Counted from the first letter of the stretch, positions 34,750-46,386 are shown. The stretch: 64,000 nucleotides of DNA from Luteibacter sp. dw_328 (GCF_018449605.1 NZ_JAAVUW010000005.1:248001-312000), one strand, 5' to 3'. The notes: generated from the letters alone by a model not told the origin. Numbers and translations: made by a program.

Positions 34750-35226
34750 TCAGTGCTTGACCTCGATATCGACATTGGCGCCGTCGGGCAGGTCATCAAG
34801 CTGTTGCAGGATGGAACCGGTGAGCTCGAAGTGTTCTTTCGCCGGGACCGGATTCAGGTTCTCGACCGTGTACTCGCCTTCCACGAAGATCGGCAGCGTG
34901 ACATAGCTGTAGCACTCGCCTTCCGCGCGGGTCTTACCTGCTTCGAGCAGGGCTTCGATGAGTCCCGGAAGGAGCCAGTCGTCCGCAGCTTCTTCGCGAA
35001 GCAGGTTGTTGAACTCGGGCACGTTGTCGGCCACGCGCTCGACCTCAGCGGTGCCTGTGTTCAGCCAGAAGATGCCGCCGGCGTCGGCTTCGAAGAACAT
35101 GTCGCCGAGTGCCGTGAACAGCAGCGGCGTGAAGGCGTCACCGATGAGCCAGTTCCAGGAGTCGGCGAGCGCGTCGATCGCTTCCTTGTCCGGCGTGCAG
35201 ATGAGGTCGTTCCAGGTAAGCGCCAT
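34750..35226 (-). CDS. DUF1851 (Tdi1-type) cytosolic protein
   Basis: 158-residue acidic protein. The stretch LFTALGDMFFEADAGGIFWLNTGTAEVERVA and DDWLLPGLIEALL fit DUF1851, the family that includes the C-terminal part of the T6SS immunity protein Tdi1. No type VI effector is next to it, so an immunity role is not supported here. The start MALTWNDL is preferred over a proline-rich upstream extension. It is convergent with the toxin gene. Confidence 0.7.
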   Translation of the reverse strand: MALTWNDLICTPDKEAIDALADSWNWLIGDAFTPLLFTALGDMFFEADAGGIFWLNTGTAEVERVADNVPEFNNLLREEAADDWLLPGLIEALLEAGKTRAEGECYSYVTLPIFVEGEYTVENLNPVPAKEHFELTGSILQQLDDLPDGANVDIEVKH

Positions 35227-35295
35227 GGGGCTGGCCTTCGTACGTATCGGGGGAGGGTCCGGGGATTTTAAGCCCATTCCCCCGGAGGCGTACTT

Positions 35296-36441
35296 TCAGC
35301 GGTCGAGACCGGCGATGACGGCGTCGACGAAGGCGGTGCGCGCCCTGGCCTGTTCATCGTTCGTGGCCACCGGCCATGCGGCCAACTGCGCGATCACCAG
35401 ATGGCGGGCGGGATCGACATAGAGCAGCTGCCCGAAGATACCGATACCCGCGAAGGCGCCGTTGTCGTACGTCCACCACTGATAGCCGTAACCGCGACCG
35501 GGTACGCCGAAATCGGCGTGCTTGTGGGTCGCGTCGGCTATCCAGCCTTCCGCCACCACGGGCTTTCCGGCGGCGATCCCTCCGTCGAGCAGGAACTGCC
35601 CAAGGCGGGCGTAGTCCGCCAGCGTTGCCGATACGCCCGAGCCACCCGCTTCGGTACCGTCGACCTCGTCCTTCAGCCAGAGCGCATCCGAGGCCATGCC
35701 GTATGGCTTCCAGATCTTCTCGGAGAGATACGCGGCCAGTGTCTTGCCGGTGGCGCGGGTGACGAGGATGCCGATCAGGTCGGTCTCGCCGGTCTTGTAG
35801 ACCCAGCGCTCACCCGGTGCGAATTCACGAGGGAGCCCAGCCATGTAGGACACGAGCAGTGGCACGCCGGGTTGGCGCGCGCCTTCGTACATCATGGCGA
35901 CATCGGATCTGGGATCGACGTAATCCTCGTTCCAGCGAACCCCCGAGGTCATCGTCAGCAACTGCCGCACGGTTACGTCGCGGTACGCGCCGGCGGCGAG
36001 TTCGGGGATGTAGCGGGTGACCTTGTCGTCGAGGCTGTGAAGGGATCCATCGCGTAACGCCGCGCCCACCAGGGTCGAGGTGAACGACTTGGCCACGGAG
36101 AATGAGGTCCAGCGGGTTTCCGGTGTGGCGCCGAGGCCGTAGCGTTCCAGGCGCACGCGGCCGTCCTGCAGGACCATGATGCCGGCGACGTGATGTGCCG
36201 CCATGTAAGTGTCGAGCGTATCGCCCTCGACGAAGTGGGGCTGGATGGGTAGGCCCGCAGGGAGTGGGTGTGCGATGCCATGACGTACGACGTTGCTGGC
36301 GTAGTGCGTCTCCATCGCGCGGAAGGCCGCTTCACGCTGCGGTTGATTCCAGAACAGCACGTCGGTACGACGGGCGTGTGGCGTGGCGCACGCGGCCAGC
36401 AGGGCCGCAGCGGCGAGGCTGACCCAACGCACGCACTTCAT
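35296..36441 (-). CDS. Serine hydrolase lipoprotein (class C beta-lactamase family)
   Basis: 381-residue exported hydrolase. A lipobox LAAC near residue 19 follows the signal peptide. The SxxK catalytic Ser is in TSFSVAKSFTSTL; the second-box Tyr is probably in LADYARLGQF. Substrate unknown: esterase, peptidase and lactamase members share this fold. It overlaps the next upstream gene by four bases (ATGA), so the two are cotranscribed. Confidence 0.86.
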   Translation of the reverse strand: MKCVRWVSLAAAALLAACATPHARRTDVLFWNQPQREAAFRAMETHYASNVVRHGIAHPLPAGLPIQPHFVEGDTLDTYMAAHHVAGIMVLQDGRVRLERYGLGATPETRWTSFSVAKSFTSTLVGAALRDGSLHSLDDKVTRYIPELAAGAYRDVTVRQLLTMTSGVRWNEDYVDPRSDVAMMYEGARQPGVPLLVSYMAGLPREFAPGERWVYKTGETDLIGILVTRATGKTLAAYLSEKIWKPYGMASDALWLKDEVDGTEAGGSGVSATLADYARLGQFLLDGGIAAGKPVVAEGWIADATHKHADFGVPGRGYGYQWWTYDNGAFAGIGIFGQLLYVDPARHLVIAQLAAWPVATNDEQARARTAFVDAVIAGLDR

Positions 36442-37415
36442 GCGGCCTTCCTGGTGCGCCGGCGCACTTCATAGGCGCCAAGCGCGAGCGACGCCAGCAC
36501 GAAGGGCCCCAGGCCATAGATCGCGCGGTAGGCCAGCAACGCGGCGAGCACCTGCGCGCGTTGCTCCTGCGGAAAGGCGGCAAGCGTGATCGCCTCGAAG
36601 GCGCCAATACCGCCGGGCGTGTTGCTGACGATGCCGGCCAGGATGGCGCCGACGTAGATCGGCGCGAAGTCGAGGAAGTTTCCCGCGATGTCGGTCGGCA
36701 GCAACAGGTACATCGCGGTGATCGCGGCAACCATTTCGACCACGCCGATGACGATCTGCGCGCCGGCCGAACGGACCGAGGGCACGGGTGTGGTGAATTT
36801 CCAGATCTTCAGTTCGTCGTGCTTGCCGGCCAGCCAGCGAAGCAGGAGAACAAAGAGGATGATCAACGCCAGCCCGAGCCACCGACCCCAGCCATGGGCG
36901 ATGGCCGGCTCCAGCATCATGGCGATGGCGGTGACGGCAGCGAATCCCAAACCCACCGCAAAGCCGACCAGGCCGACCACACGTGCGACATCGGGTGCAC
37001 CGACACCCTGGGTGGAAAGCATGCGATAGCGCAATGCAGTGCCGGTAATCGCATGAAAGCCGAGCGCATTACAGACGGCATGCGTGGTCACGCCGGAGAA
37101 GATCTTCATCCGCATCGACACCTTGCCGGGAACCACGGTCTCGACGGCAAACACGTCATAGGCCGTCAGGCAGGCCCAGCTGACCAGGGTCGCCAGGATC
37201 GAGCCACCGACGTGCCAACGTGGGATACGTTCGATGGCGGCAAGCACGTCGTTCCAGGCCATCCGCGCGATATAGCGATGCAGCAGGAAGATCGCGCCAG
37301 CAACGATGGCGGCGGTGAGCAGGTACTTGATGGCGCGTGTCACGAAGACCCTGCCGCCCTGTTTGTCGTGCCCTGCCGTCACTGCGGTCGCCTGTCTCGC
37401 CGGGTAGTCACTCAC
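36438..37415 (-). CDS. UPF0104/LPG-synthetase-like membrane protein
   Basis: 325-residue polytopic inner-membrane protein with about eight hydrophobic segments. Typical motifs are GFHAITGTALRYRMLS and SNTPGGIGAFEAITL, found in the flippase-like domain of MprF and in stand-alone relatives. The soluble synthetase domain of MprF is absent. A lipid-related role is inferred from the family. Confidence 0.82.
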   Translation of the reverse strand: MSDYPARQATAVTAGHDKQGGRVFVTRAIKYLLTAAIVAGAIFLLHRYIARMAWNDVLAAIERIPRWHVGGSILATLVSWACLTAYDVFAVETVVPGKVSMRMKIFSGVTTHAVCNALGFHAITGTALRYRMLSTQGVGAPDVARVVGLVGFAVGLGFAAVTAIAMMLEPAIAHGWGRWLGLALIILFVLLLRWLAGKHDELKIWKFTTPVPSVRSAGAQIVIGVVEMVAAITAMYLLLPTDIAGNFLDFAPIYVGAILAGIVSNTPGGIGAFEAITLAAFPQEQRAQVLAALLAYRAIYGLGPFVLASLALGAYEVRRRTRKAA

Positions 37416-37427
37416 GAAAGGCGGGCA

Positions 37428-38099
37428 TCATCCCACGTGCACCACCCGGCCGTCGCGGATTTCGAACGTGTGGCCGTCGAGGGCGTCGACATCGGCGGGG
37501 TCATGGGTAATCACCATCAGCTGGAGATCGAGGCGTGCCTGAAGGGCCAGCAGTTCGGCGCGCATGCGGCCACGTAACGCGGGATCGAGCGCCGCGAAGG
37601 GCTCGTCGAGCACGACGATGCGTGGCTCGGTCGCGAGAGCTCGCGCCAGGGCGACACGCTGCCGCTGTCCACCCGAGATGCGCGATGGGTAGCTGTCGGC
37701 GACATTTCCGAGTTCGAAGCTGTCGATCCAGTGATGAACGCGCTCGTCGCGCTGGCGGCGTCGCGGGTTCAGCCAACCGCGGTCCAGTCCGAACCCGATG
37801 TTCTGGGCCACAGTGAGGTGGGGGAACAGCGCGTAATCCTGGTACACGTAGGCCACACCGCGCATCCGGGTGGGCAGGTCGACCCGGGCAACCGAGTCGT
37901 AGAGAACGCGGCCGTCGATGCGTACGTGACCCGAATCCGGCGTGAGCAGGCCAGCCACGGCGCGGAGGGTCAGGCTCTTGCCGGAACCCGACGGACCGAA
38001 CAGCACGACGCGTCGGTGTTGCGAGACGATCGCCACCTCGAGCTCGAAGTGACGATCGTCCGAGCGCAGCGTCTTGCATACCGCGATATCGACGCTCAC
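37428..38099 (-). CDS. modC: Molybdate ABC transporter ATPase lacking the Mop domain
   Basis: 223-residue ATPase. Walker A GPSGSGKS, Q loop VYQDYALFPHLT, signature ISGGQRQRVALARAL and Walker B IVVLDEPFAALD are all present. The protein ends right after the nucleotide-binding domain, so the C-terminal molybdate-binding TOBE/Mop part of a canonical ModC (about 350 residues) is missing. It overlaps modB by four bases. Confidence 0.9.
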   Translation of the reverse strand: MSVDIAVCKTLRSDDRHFELEVAIVSQHRRVVLFGPSGSGKSLTLRAVAGLLTPDSGHVRIDGRVLYDSVARVDLPTRMRGVAYVYQDYALFPHLTVAQNIGFGLDRGWLNPRRRQRDERVHHWIDSFELGNVADSYPSRISGGQRQRVALARALATEPRIVVLDEPFAALDPALRGRMRAELLALQARLDLQLMVITHDPADVDALDGHTFEIRDGRVVHVG

Positions 38100-38770
38100 G
38101 GCCGCGACCGCCGCAGGTGATCTGGCGCCAGCCAGCCGGCAAGCAGCAAGGCGATGACGCAGGTCGCCGAGGTCACGGCGACCATCAGGCCCGCCGTGGT
38201 GTCGTCGCCCGATTGCACCGCGGCGTAGATCGCCACCGACAGGGTCTGGGTGCGGCCCGGCAGGTTGCCGGCGATCATCAGCGTGGCACCGAATTCACCG
38301 AGCGCCCGGGCGAACGCCAGCAAGGCACCGGCCGTGATGCCCCGAGCCGCGAGGGGCAACGAGACGCGGAAGAACACGGCTGCCTCGCGCAGCCCGAGTA
38401 CGCGCGCAGCGCTTTCCAGTTGCGGGTCCACGGCCTCGAACGCCGCTCGAGCCGCCTTCTGCACGAGCGGAAAGGCGACCAGGGTCGAGGCGATCACCGC
38501 TCCTTGCCAGGTAAACACCAGTTCGATGCCGAGCCGGTCCAGCCAGGCGCCGAAGACGCCGCGCCGGCCCAGCAGCACGAGCAGGTAATAGCCGAGCACC
38601 GTCGGCGGCAGGACAAGAGGCAGGGTCAGGATCGAATCGACGACCTCGCGCGCACGCGATCGCCACCGCGACAGCCCGAAGGCCACCGCGACGCCGAGCA
38701 CGAGGTTGATGGCGGTCGCCCACAGCGCGACCTTGAGCGAGAGCGCGAGCGGTACCCAGATCGCGCCCAC
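38096..38770 (-). CDS. modB: Molybdate ABC transporter permease
   Basis: 224-residue permease with five hydrophobic segments. The LPLVLPPTVLGYYLLVLLG stretch is typical of ModB/CysT proteins. The coupling motif RVLGLREAAVFFRVSLPLAA precedes ALGEFGATLMIAGNLPGRT. It lies 6 bases after modA and overlaps modC. Confidence 0.95.
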   Translation of the reverse strand: MGAIWVPLALSLKVALWATAINLVLGVAVAFGLSRWRSRAREVVDSILTLPLVLPPTVLGYYLLVLLGRRGVFGAWLDRLGIELVFTWQGAVIASTLVAFPLVQKAARAAFEAVDPQLESAARVLGLREAAVFFRVSLPLAARGITAGALLAFARALGEFGATLMIAGNLPGRTQTLSVAIYAAVQSGDDTTAGLMVAVTSATCVIALLLAGWLAPDHLRRSRP

Positions 38771-38776
38771 GAGGCG

Positions 38777-39523
38777 TCAGGGCGCCTGGAAGCCGAACCC
38801 GGCGAGAATGCCGCGCCCTTCGGGCGACTGGACGAAGGCTTCGAACGAAGCGGCTTCCTTCGCCTGTTTGGAGTCGACGACCACGGCGATCGGGTAGGTG
38901 ATCGGCTTGGGTGTCGGCACCGTGGCGGCGACCTCGACCTTGTCCTTCATGATGGTCGCGTCGGTGGCGAACACGAATCCGGCATCGACCTCACCGCGGG
39001 CGACATAGTCGAGGCTCTGGCGAACGTTCTGCGCCAGCACACCCTTGGCCGAGATGACATCCCACAGGCCCTGCTGCTCGAGCGCCGCCTTGGTGTAGCG
39101 GCCCACGGGTACCGAGGCGGGATCCCCATAGGCCACCCGCTTCACGGTGTCCGCCTTGAGGTCGACCGGCGAGGTCACCCTCAGCTTGCCTCCCTTCGGC
39201 ACGATCAGGACCAGGCGATTGCTGGCGAAATCCTGGCGGCTGGCCGGGTCGACCGCCTTGGCGGCCACGGCCTTGTCCATGGCGGTCTCGTCCGCGGAGG
39301 CAAAGACATCGGCCGGCGCGCCGCTGGCGATCTGGCGAAGCAGGACATCGGAGGCCGCGAAATTGAGCACGACGTGGGTCCCCGGATGTTTCGCCTCATA
39401 CGCCTTGCCGACGGCCTGGAAGGCGTCGGTCAGGCTGGAGGCGGCGGAGACGACGAGGTCGGCCGCCGCGGCGCTGCCGGAACCGACCAGGAAAATAAGC
39501 GCAACGAGCGGACGAAGGCGCAT
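38777..39523 (-). CDS. modA: Periplasmic molybdate-binding protein
   Basis: 248-residue solute-binding protein. The start MRLRPLVALIF at 39523 gives a signal peptide ending in SAAAA; the longer frame does not. Molybdate-pocket motifs are visible: VSAASSLTDAF, NFAASDVLLRQI, GAPADVFASADE, YGDPASVPVGRYTK and the GFVFATDA segment. It is the first gene of modABC. Confidence 0.94.
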   Translation of the reverse strand: MRLRPLVALIFLVGSGSAAAADLVVSAASSLTDAFQAVGKAYEAKHPGTHVVLNFAASDVLLRQIASGAPADVFASADETAMDKAVAAKAVDPASRQDFASNRLVLIVPKGGKLRVTSPVDLKADTVKRVAYGDPASVPVGRYTKAALEQQGLWDVISAKGVLAQNVRQSLDYVARGEVDAGFVFATDATIMKDKVEVAATVPTPKPITYPIAVVVDSKQAKEAASFEAFVQSPEGRGILAGFGFQAP

Positions 39524-39552
39524 GGGAGTCGGTCCTTGGCGGCGGGTTCCGC

Positions 39553-39582
39553 AATATAGGGACGCACGCCGCGCAGGGTCAA
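39553..39582 (-). promoter_or_regulatory. Predicted sigma-70 promoter of modABC
   Basis: On the minus strand TTGACC (39582-39577), an 18-base spacer and TATATT (39558-39553), 30 bases from the modA ATG. No palindromic ModE-type operator is recognisable. Confidence 0.55.
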
Positions 39583-39599
39583 CGACGACACGTGAGGTC

Positions 39600-41702
<2,103 letters not shown>

Positions 41703-41766
41703 GGCGGCGACCTCGTAAGCGGCCCCGTAGCATGGCCATCGGGGCGAAAGGAAAACGTGAGGACTC

Positions 41767-41779
41767 ACACGGATCGTGT
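41767..41779. promoter_or_regulatory. Palindrome upstream of the efflux operon
   Basis: ACACG-GAT-CGTGT, 78 bases before the EmrA-like start and in the gap shared with glgX. It is an operator candidate; no regulator gene is adjacent to the efflux genes. Confidence 0.3.
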
Positions 41780-41857
41780 CCGCACCCGCAGGATTCGCCA
41801 AGCAAGTTGACCGGGGCGGTGGCAGCGTGGCGCCGTGCCCATGGAGGAATGGCGGGA

Positions 41858-42853
41858 ATGAAACACGCGTTACGGATCATCGGGGGCCTGCTGGTGGTCG
41901 GCACGCTCGTCATCGTCATTTTCTTCTGGCTCGACCGGACCGAAACCACGACGGATGCCTATGTCACCGGGCGTCTCCACCCCATCGCGCCGCGGGTCAC
42001 CGGGACCGTCGTGAGCCTGCATGTGGACGACAACCAACACGTGAAGGCCGGCGAGGTGCTGCTGGAACTGGACACCCGCGACTTCGACGTCCGGGTGGAA
42101 CAGGCGCGTGCCGAGATCGACCGGGCCAAGGGCCAGGTGGCCAGCGCCGACGCCCAGATCGTCGAGGCCAACGCCTCGATCGTGGCCGCCCAGGCCAGCG
42201 TGGAGAAGACCGTCCTCGACCTGAAGCGTGCCAGCGAACTGGTCAACGAAACGCCCCGGGGCGTATCCCGGCAGGAATACGACGCGGCCAAAGCGGCGTC
42301 CGACTCCGCGCGGGCAAACAAGGCGAGCGCGGAGGCGCGCAAGGTCGCCGCAACGGCGGCAAGTGAATCGGCGCGGGCACAGGTCGCCACCGCGGAGGCC
42401 TCGCTACACGACGCCAACCTGGCCTACGGCTACACCAAGGTGCTCGCCCCGGTCAGCGGCTACGTGGGCCGGCGCTCGGTCGAGGTGGGCGCGCGGGTCA
42501 ATGCCGGGCAGACCCTGCTGTCGATTGTCTCCGATCAGGTCTGGGTGGTGGCCAACTTCAAGGAGACCCAGCTTCACGGCATGAAACGGGGCACCGAGGC
42601 CAGGATGACCATCGACGCCCTTCCCGACCTTACCTTCATCGGTCGCGTGGACAGCCTCTCGCCAGCGTCGGGCTCGCAGTTCGCGCTCCTGCCGCCGGAT
42701 AACGCCACCGGCAACTTCACCAAGGTGGTCCAGCGTGTTCCGGTGAAAATCCTCTTCTCCGACGACGACCTGCGTCGCTATCGGGAGCGGCTGGCGCCCG
42801 GTTTGTCGACCATCGTGAAAATACGCGTACCGGAAGGCGGAACCGGCCTATGA
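41858..42853 (+). CDS. EmrA/HlyD family efflux adaptor
   Basis: 331-residue membrane-fusion protein. One N-terminal membrane segment (about 6-26) is followed by TTDAYVTGRLHPIAPRVTGTV, a lipoyl half, a long Ala/Glu/Lys coiled-coil hairpin (about 85-200), the second lipoyl half (YTKVLAPVSGYVGRRSVEVG) and a beta barrel. The start MKHALRI at 41858 has GGAGG ten bases upstream. It overlaps the outer-membrane factor gene by four bases. Confidence 0.92.
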   Translation: MKHALRIIGGLLVVGTLVIVIFFWLDRTETTTDAYVTGRLHPIAPRVTGTVVSLHVDDNQHVKAGEVLLELDTRDFDVRVEQARAEIDRAKGQVASADAQIVEANASIVAAQASVEKTVLDLKRASELVNETPRGVSRQEYDAAKAASDSARANKASAEARKVAATAASESARAQVATAEASLHDANLAYGYTKVLAPVSGYVGRRSVEVGARVNAGQTLLSIVSDQVWVVANFKETQLHGMKRGTEARMTIDALPDLTFIGRVDSLSPASGSQFALLPPDNATGNFTKVVQRVPVKILFSDDDLRRYRERLAPGLSTIVKIRVPEGGTGL

Positions 42854-44277
42854 CCTCCCGGGCACTTGTGCTGGCGCTGTGTGTCGCCGGCCTTGGCGGT
42901 TGCGTCGTGGGCCCCGACTACCAGCGTCCGGAGACCCCGGTGCCCGCGGCCTGGAAGCAGGCGCCCTCCGTGAGCGCGCCACTGCCGGACGCCTGGTGGA
43001 ACCTGTTTGGCGACGACGAACTGAATCGGCATGTGGCGGCGACGCTTGCCGCCAACCAGGATCTGGCCAGCGCCCTGGCACGCTTCGACCAAAGCCGCGC
43101 CCTGCTCGGTGTCGCCCGCGCGGATGAATTTCCCGATGTGAGCTTCGATCCTGCCTACTCGCGCGCCCGGACCTCCGGGACGATCGCCAACCGGTTTCCC
43201 GTTCTCGAGACCACAGTGTGGGAGGCGCCGGTCGATGTCGCTTACGAAGTGGATCTGTGGGGACGCGTGCGACGGAGCGTGGAAGCTGCCGGGGCTGACC
43301 TACAAGGGAGTGCCGACGCGATCGCGCAGGTTCGCTTGAGCCTCGCGGCGTCTACCGTGTCGACCTATCTTTCCCTGCGTAGTAGCGATCGGGAGATCGA
43401 CGTGCTTTCGCGCACCGTCGGCCTGCGCGAGGACGAGCTCAGCCTTGCCGACCGACGCGCCCGGGCGGGTGTGGTCAGCGACCTGGACGTGTTGCGTGCG
43501 CGTGCCGAACTCAGCCAGACACGCGCCGACCTGTCCGATGCTCGCCGTCGCCGTGACAATCTCGAACACGCCCTGGCAGTTCTCGAAGCGCGTAACGCCG
43601 CGGACTTCAGCGTGGCGCCGGTGCCGTGGACGCCCCACGTGCCCGATGTGCCCGCCGGTCTTCCCTCGACGCTGCTCGAGCGCCGCCCCGATGTCGCCAG
43701 CGACGAGCGCGCCCTGGCAGCGGCCAGCGCGCGCATCGGCGTGGCGAGGGCCGCGTTCTTTCCTACCGTGAGCCTCACCGCATCGGGGGGGTTCGCCAGT
43801 CCACGCCTGGGCGACCTCACCGATAACGAAAGCCAGATCTGGTCGATCGGCCCGTCGGTGCATCTGCCGATCTTCGAGGGGGGGCGCAATCGCTCGCGCC
43901 TGGAAGCGGCTGAAGCGGCGTATCGCGGTGCGGAAGCAAAATGGCGCCAGACCGGCATCACGGCTTTCCGGGAAGTGCAGGACGCCCTTGCAGACACCAC
44001 ATGGCTACGCGAGCGTGGCAGCGCATTGGATGCGACAGTCGACGCGTCGACAGCGGCGGCAAAACTCTCGCGCTCGCGCTATGACCGCGGCCTCGCCGGC
44101 TACTTCGAAGTGGTCGATTCCGAGCGCCAGGCTCTGGGGAGCCAGCGCGCCGTCATCCAGAACGACCAGCAACGGCTGCTTGCCGCGGTCTCGCTGATCA
44201 AAGCCCTCGGCGGTGGATGGAAAGAGGGCGACACGGTGCCAAGACAACCCGGCAGCACGACGCCGACGTTGCCATGA
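42850..44277 (+). CDS. Outer-membrane efflux lipoprotein (NodT/OprM family)
   Basis: 475-residue trimeric outer-membrane channel. The lipobox is LGGC (Cys at about residue 18) followed by VVGPDYQRPETPVPAAW, the NodT signature. Two OEP repeats follow, with LPSTLLERRPDVASDERALAAA and a GLAGYFEVVDSERQAL segment. It overlaps both neighbours by four bases (ATGA), so the three efflux genes form one translational unit. Confidence 0.94.
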   Translation: MTSRALVLALCVAGLGGCVVGPDYQRPETPVPAAWKQAPSVSAPLPDAWWNLFGDDELNRHVAATLAANQDLASALARFDQSRALLGVARADEFPDVSFDPAYSRARTSGTIANRFPVLETTVWEAPVDVAYEVDLWGRVRRSVEAAGADLQGSADAIAQVRLSLAASTVSTYLSLRSSDREIDVLSRTVGLREDELSLADRRARAGVVSDLDVLRARAELSQTRADLSDARRRRDNLEHALAVLEARNAADFSVAPVPWTPHVPDVPAGLPSTLLERRPDVASDERALAAASARIGVARAAFFPTVSLTASGGFASPRLGDLTDNESQIWSIGPSVHLPIFEGGRNRSRLEAAEAAYRGAEAKWRQTGITAFREVQDALADTTWLRERGSALDATVDASTAAAKLSRSRYDRGLAGYFEVVDSERQALGSQRAVIQNDQQRLLAAVSLIKALGGGWKEGDTVPRQPGSTTPTLP

Positions 44278-45908
44278 ACACGGTCACTCCCGTAGCCACA
44301 ACGGCGCCCGCGCCGCCCGCCAACCTTCCCTGGCTGGGTATCGTCGCCGTGCTGGTCGGTGCGCTGGCAACCACGCTGACGTCGCGACTCACGTCGATCG
44401 GTCTCGCCGACGTGCGCGGCGCCGTCAGTGCCGGCTTCGACGAAGGGGCATGGATTCCCACCGCGTTCACCGCCTCGCAGATGATGATCGGACCGCTGTC
44501 GATCTTCCTCGGCCGCGCATTCACGCCGCGCCGCGTGCTCCTGGTCGGCTGCGTCGTCTACGGTGTGGCGTTGTTCCTCGTTCCGTTCGCACCGGATCTG
44601 CGCGCGCTGCTCGTGCTCCAGTGCCTGGCGGGGCTCGGGTCCGGCACGTTCATTCCGCTGACCGCCGCTTTCATCCTCACCGCGCTACCGAAGAGACTCT
44701 GGCCATGGGGCCTGGCTGCGTACGCGATGAACATCGTGCTCGGCCTCAACCTGGCCTCGACGCTCGAAGGCTGGTACGTGGAACACGTGACCTGGGATTG
44801 GATTTTCTGGCAGAACACCGTCGTGGCCGTGCCTCTTTTCCTACTCTATTGGTTCGGGTTACGACGACTGCCCATCGATCGCGACTACCTGCGAAACGGC
44901 GACTTTCGCGGCATGCTCACGGGTGCGGCAGGATTCACGTTTATCTTCGTTGCGCTCGACCAGGGCGATCGCCTCGACTGGTTCTCCTCCACGCTGATCG
45001 TCACCCTGCTCGCGCTGGGCGTCATATGCATGGGTCTGTTTCTTCTCCATGAATCGACACTCGATACACCCAGCGTGGACTTCCGGTTGCTCATGCGGCG
45101 CAATGTGTTCCTGCTGATCGTGCTGGTCCTGGCAACACGCTTCATGGTCACCGCCAGCAACACGCTGGTCGCGAATTACCTGATCCAGGTGCGCGGCCTG
45201 CGTCCGGAAGAAGTGGGGAATGCGGCCTTATGGGTGGCGCTGCCTCAGTTGATCATCGCGCCGACCGTCGCGTGGCTGCTCAACCGCGTGGATGCACGCT
45301 TTGCGATCGGCACGGGTTTCGCCATCGCCGCCACGGGTTTTCTTCTGGCCACGGGCATTACCTCCGAATGGACAGAATCGAACTTCAGTCTTGCCCTCCT
45401 GCTGCAAGCGATCGGGGAGACGCTGGAACTGACGGCGGTCATCTACTTCTTCGGCCACCATGTCGGGCCGGCGGATGGCATCACCTTCGGGGCGATCATC
45501 CAGACGGCCCGCCTGTTCGGCGGACAACTGGGAACCTCCGTGCTGGTGACCTTCACGCGGAAGGCCGAACAGTTGCACTCCAACCTCATCGGCCAGCACG
45601 TCGTCGCCGGCGAGCCGATGACGAACGAACGTCTCCTTGCTTACACGCAGATTTTTGGTTCATCGACCCAAGGTACCGGCGCACCTGAAGCCCGCGGCGC
45701 GGGCCTCCTGCTCGGTGCCGTCCGTGGTCAGGCTTACACCTTGTCGATACTCGATGGATTTCTTCTCGCCGCCGTGGTCGGCACGTTGGCCGTCGTACTG
45801 GTGATGTGCCTGCGCGAGCCCCCCGTCCTGGTCACTCCCGCCGCTGTGCCGCCGCTACCCCCTGAAGAACGTGACACCGTGTCGCATCCCGTTCACTCCA
45901 CTTCGTGA
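44274..45908 (+). CDS. EmrB-like DHA2 family MFS drug transporter
   Basis: 544-residue inner-membrane pump with 14 predicted segments. Signs of the family are the helix 1-4 region with ISTxxx-like DEGAWIPTAFTASQM and LGRAFTPRRVLLVG; the long C-terminal loop holds LHSNLIGQHVV. With the adaptor and outer-membrane channel it makes a tripartite pump similar to EmrAB-TolC. Substrates are unknown; hydrophobic toxicants or fusaric acid-like compounds are exported by relatives. Confidence 0.92.
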   Translation: MNTVTPVATTAPAPPANLPWLGIVAVLVGALATTLTSRLTSIGLADVRGAVSAGFDEGAWIPTAFTASQMMIGPLSIFLGRAFTPRRVLLVGCVVYGVALFLVPFAPDLRALLVLQCLAGLGSGTFIPLTAAFILTALPKRLWPWGLAAYAMNIVLGLNLASTLEGWYVEHVTWDWIFWQNTVVAVPLFLLYWFGLRRLPIDRDYLRNGDFRGMLTGAAGFTFIFVALDQGDRLDWFSSTLIVTLLALGVICMGLFLLHESTLDTPSVDFRLLMRRNVFLLIVLVLATRFMVTASNTLVANYLIQVRGLRPEEVGNAALWVALPQLIIAPTVAWLLNRVDARFAIGTGFAIAATGFLLATGITSEWTESNFSLALLLQAIGETLELTAVIYFFGHHVGPADGITFGAIIQTARLFGGQLGTSVLVTFTRKAEQLHSNLIGQHVVAGEPMTNERLLAYTQIFGSSTQGTGAPEARGAGLLLGAVRGQAYTLSILDGFLLAAVVGTLAVVLVMCLREPPVLVTPAAVPPLPPEERDTVSHPVHSTS

Positions 45909-45914
45909 CATCAT

Positions 45915-45934
45915 CCCTGGACCCACGTCCAGGG
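45915..45934 (+). terminator. Terminator-like hairpin after the efflux operon
   Basis: Perfect 8-base arms CCCTGGAC / GTCCAGGG with a CCAC loop, 7 bases after the emrB-like stop and followed by TTGAAAC. The U-tract is short, so termination may be partial. Confidence 0.5.
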
Positions 45935-45956
45935 TTGAAACATAGGGGACGCCGAC

Positions 45957-46340
45957 GTGCGTCGTGGTCTGGCACGAAACCGCTGGTTGGGATGGATGGC
46001 GCTGGTCGCCGTCTGGCTCACCGTGCTGGCGCCGTCGGTCTCGCGGACCGTATCGGCGGCCTTCGTGTTCCCGGACCTCGGGGCGTGGTGTGAAACCTCG
46101 CCGTCCGACCACCATGGCGCCACGACCGGCCATGACATGGATGCTCCCGGTGACGGCGCGGCGTGCGGCTACTGCACGCTGTTCGCACAGATGCCCGCGC
46201 TGGGTACCGCTTTCCACATCGGCCATGTCCTCCCGTCGCCCGGCTACGTTGCCGCCGCCCTTCCGGCCACACGCGCGCACGTGCCGGTGGCCATCCTGCA
46301 CGCACCGCCACGAGGTCCGCCGGTCGCCGCGCACGCCTGA
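45957..46340 (+). CDS. DUF2946 family exported protein
   Basis: 127-residue protein with an N-terminal membrane anchor or signal (about 10-35), a His/Asp-rich stretch (SDHHGATTGHDMD) and the DUF2946 hallmark GAACGYCTLFAQMP. Such proteins usually precede genes for TonB-dependent metal receptors, often linked to copper. The GTG start has an AGGGGAC site about 9 bases upstream. It lies 46 bases before the receptor gene. Confidence 0.78.
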   Translation: MRRGLARNRWLGWMALVAVWLTVLAPSVSRTVSAAFVFPDLGAWCETSPSDHHGATTGHDMDAPGDGAACGYCTLFAQMPALGTAFHIGHVLPSPGYVAAALPATRAHVPVAILHAPPRGPPVAAHA

Positions 46341-46386
46341 TCGCACCCGATCCCGCCGTACGCCACCGACCCACGGACTTATCGCC

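Noticed and set aside
34750-35226. Type VI immunity protein as firm function
   Set aside because: DUF1851 similarity alone is weak evidence, and no effector or type VI gene is adjacent.
45964-46386. In-frame N-terminal extension of the TonB receptor
   Set aside because: It overlaps the DUF2946 gene in another frame, is low complexity, and the ATG at 46387 begins a proper signal peptide.
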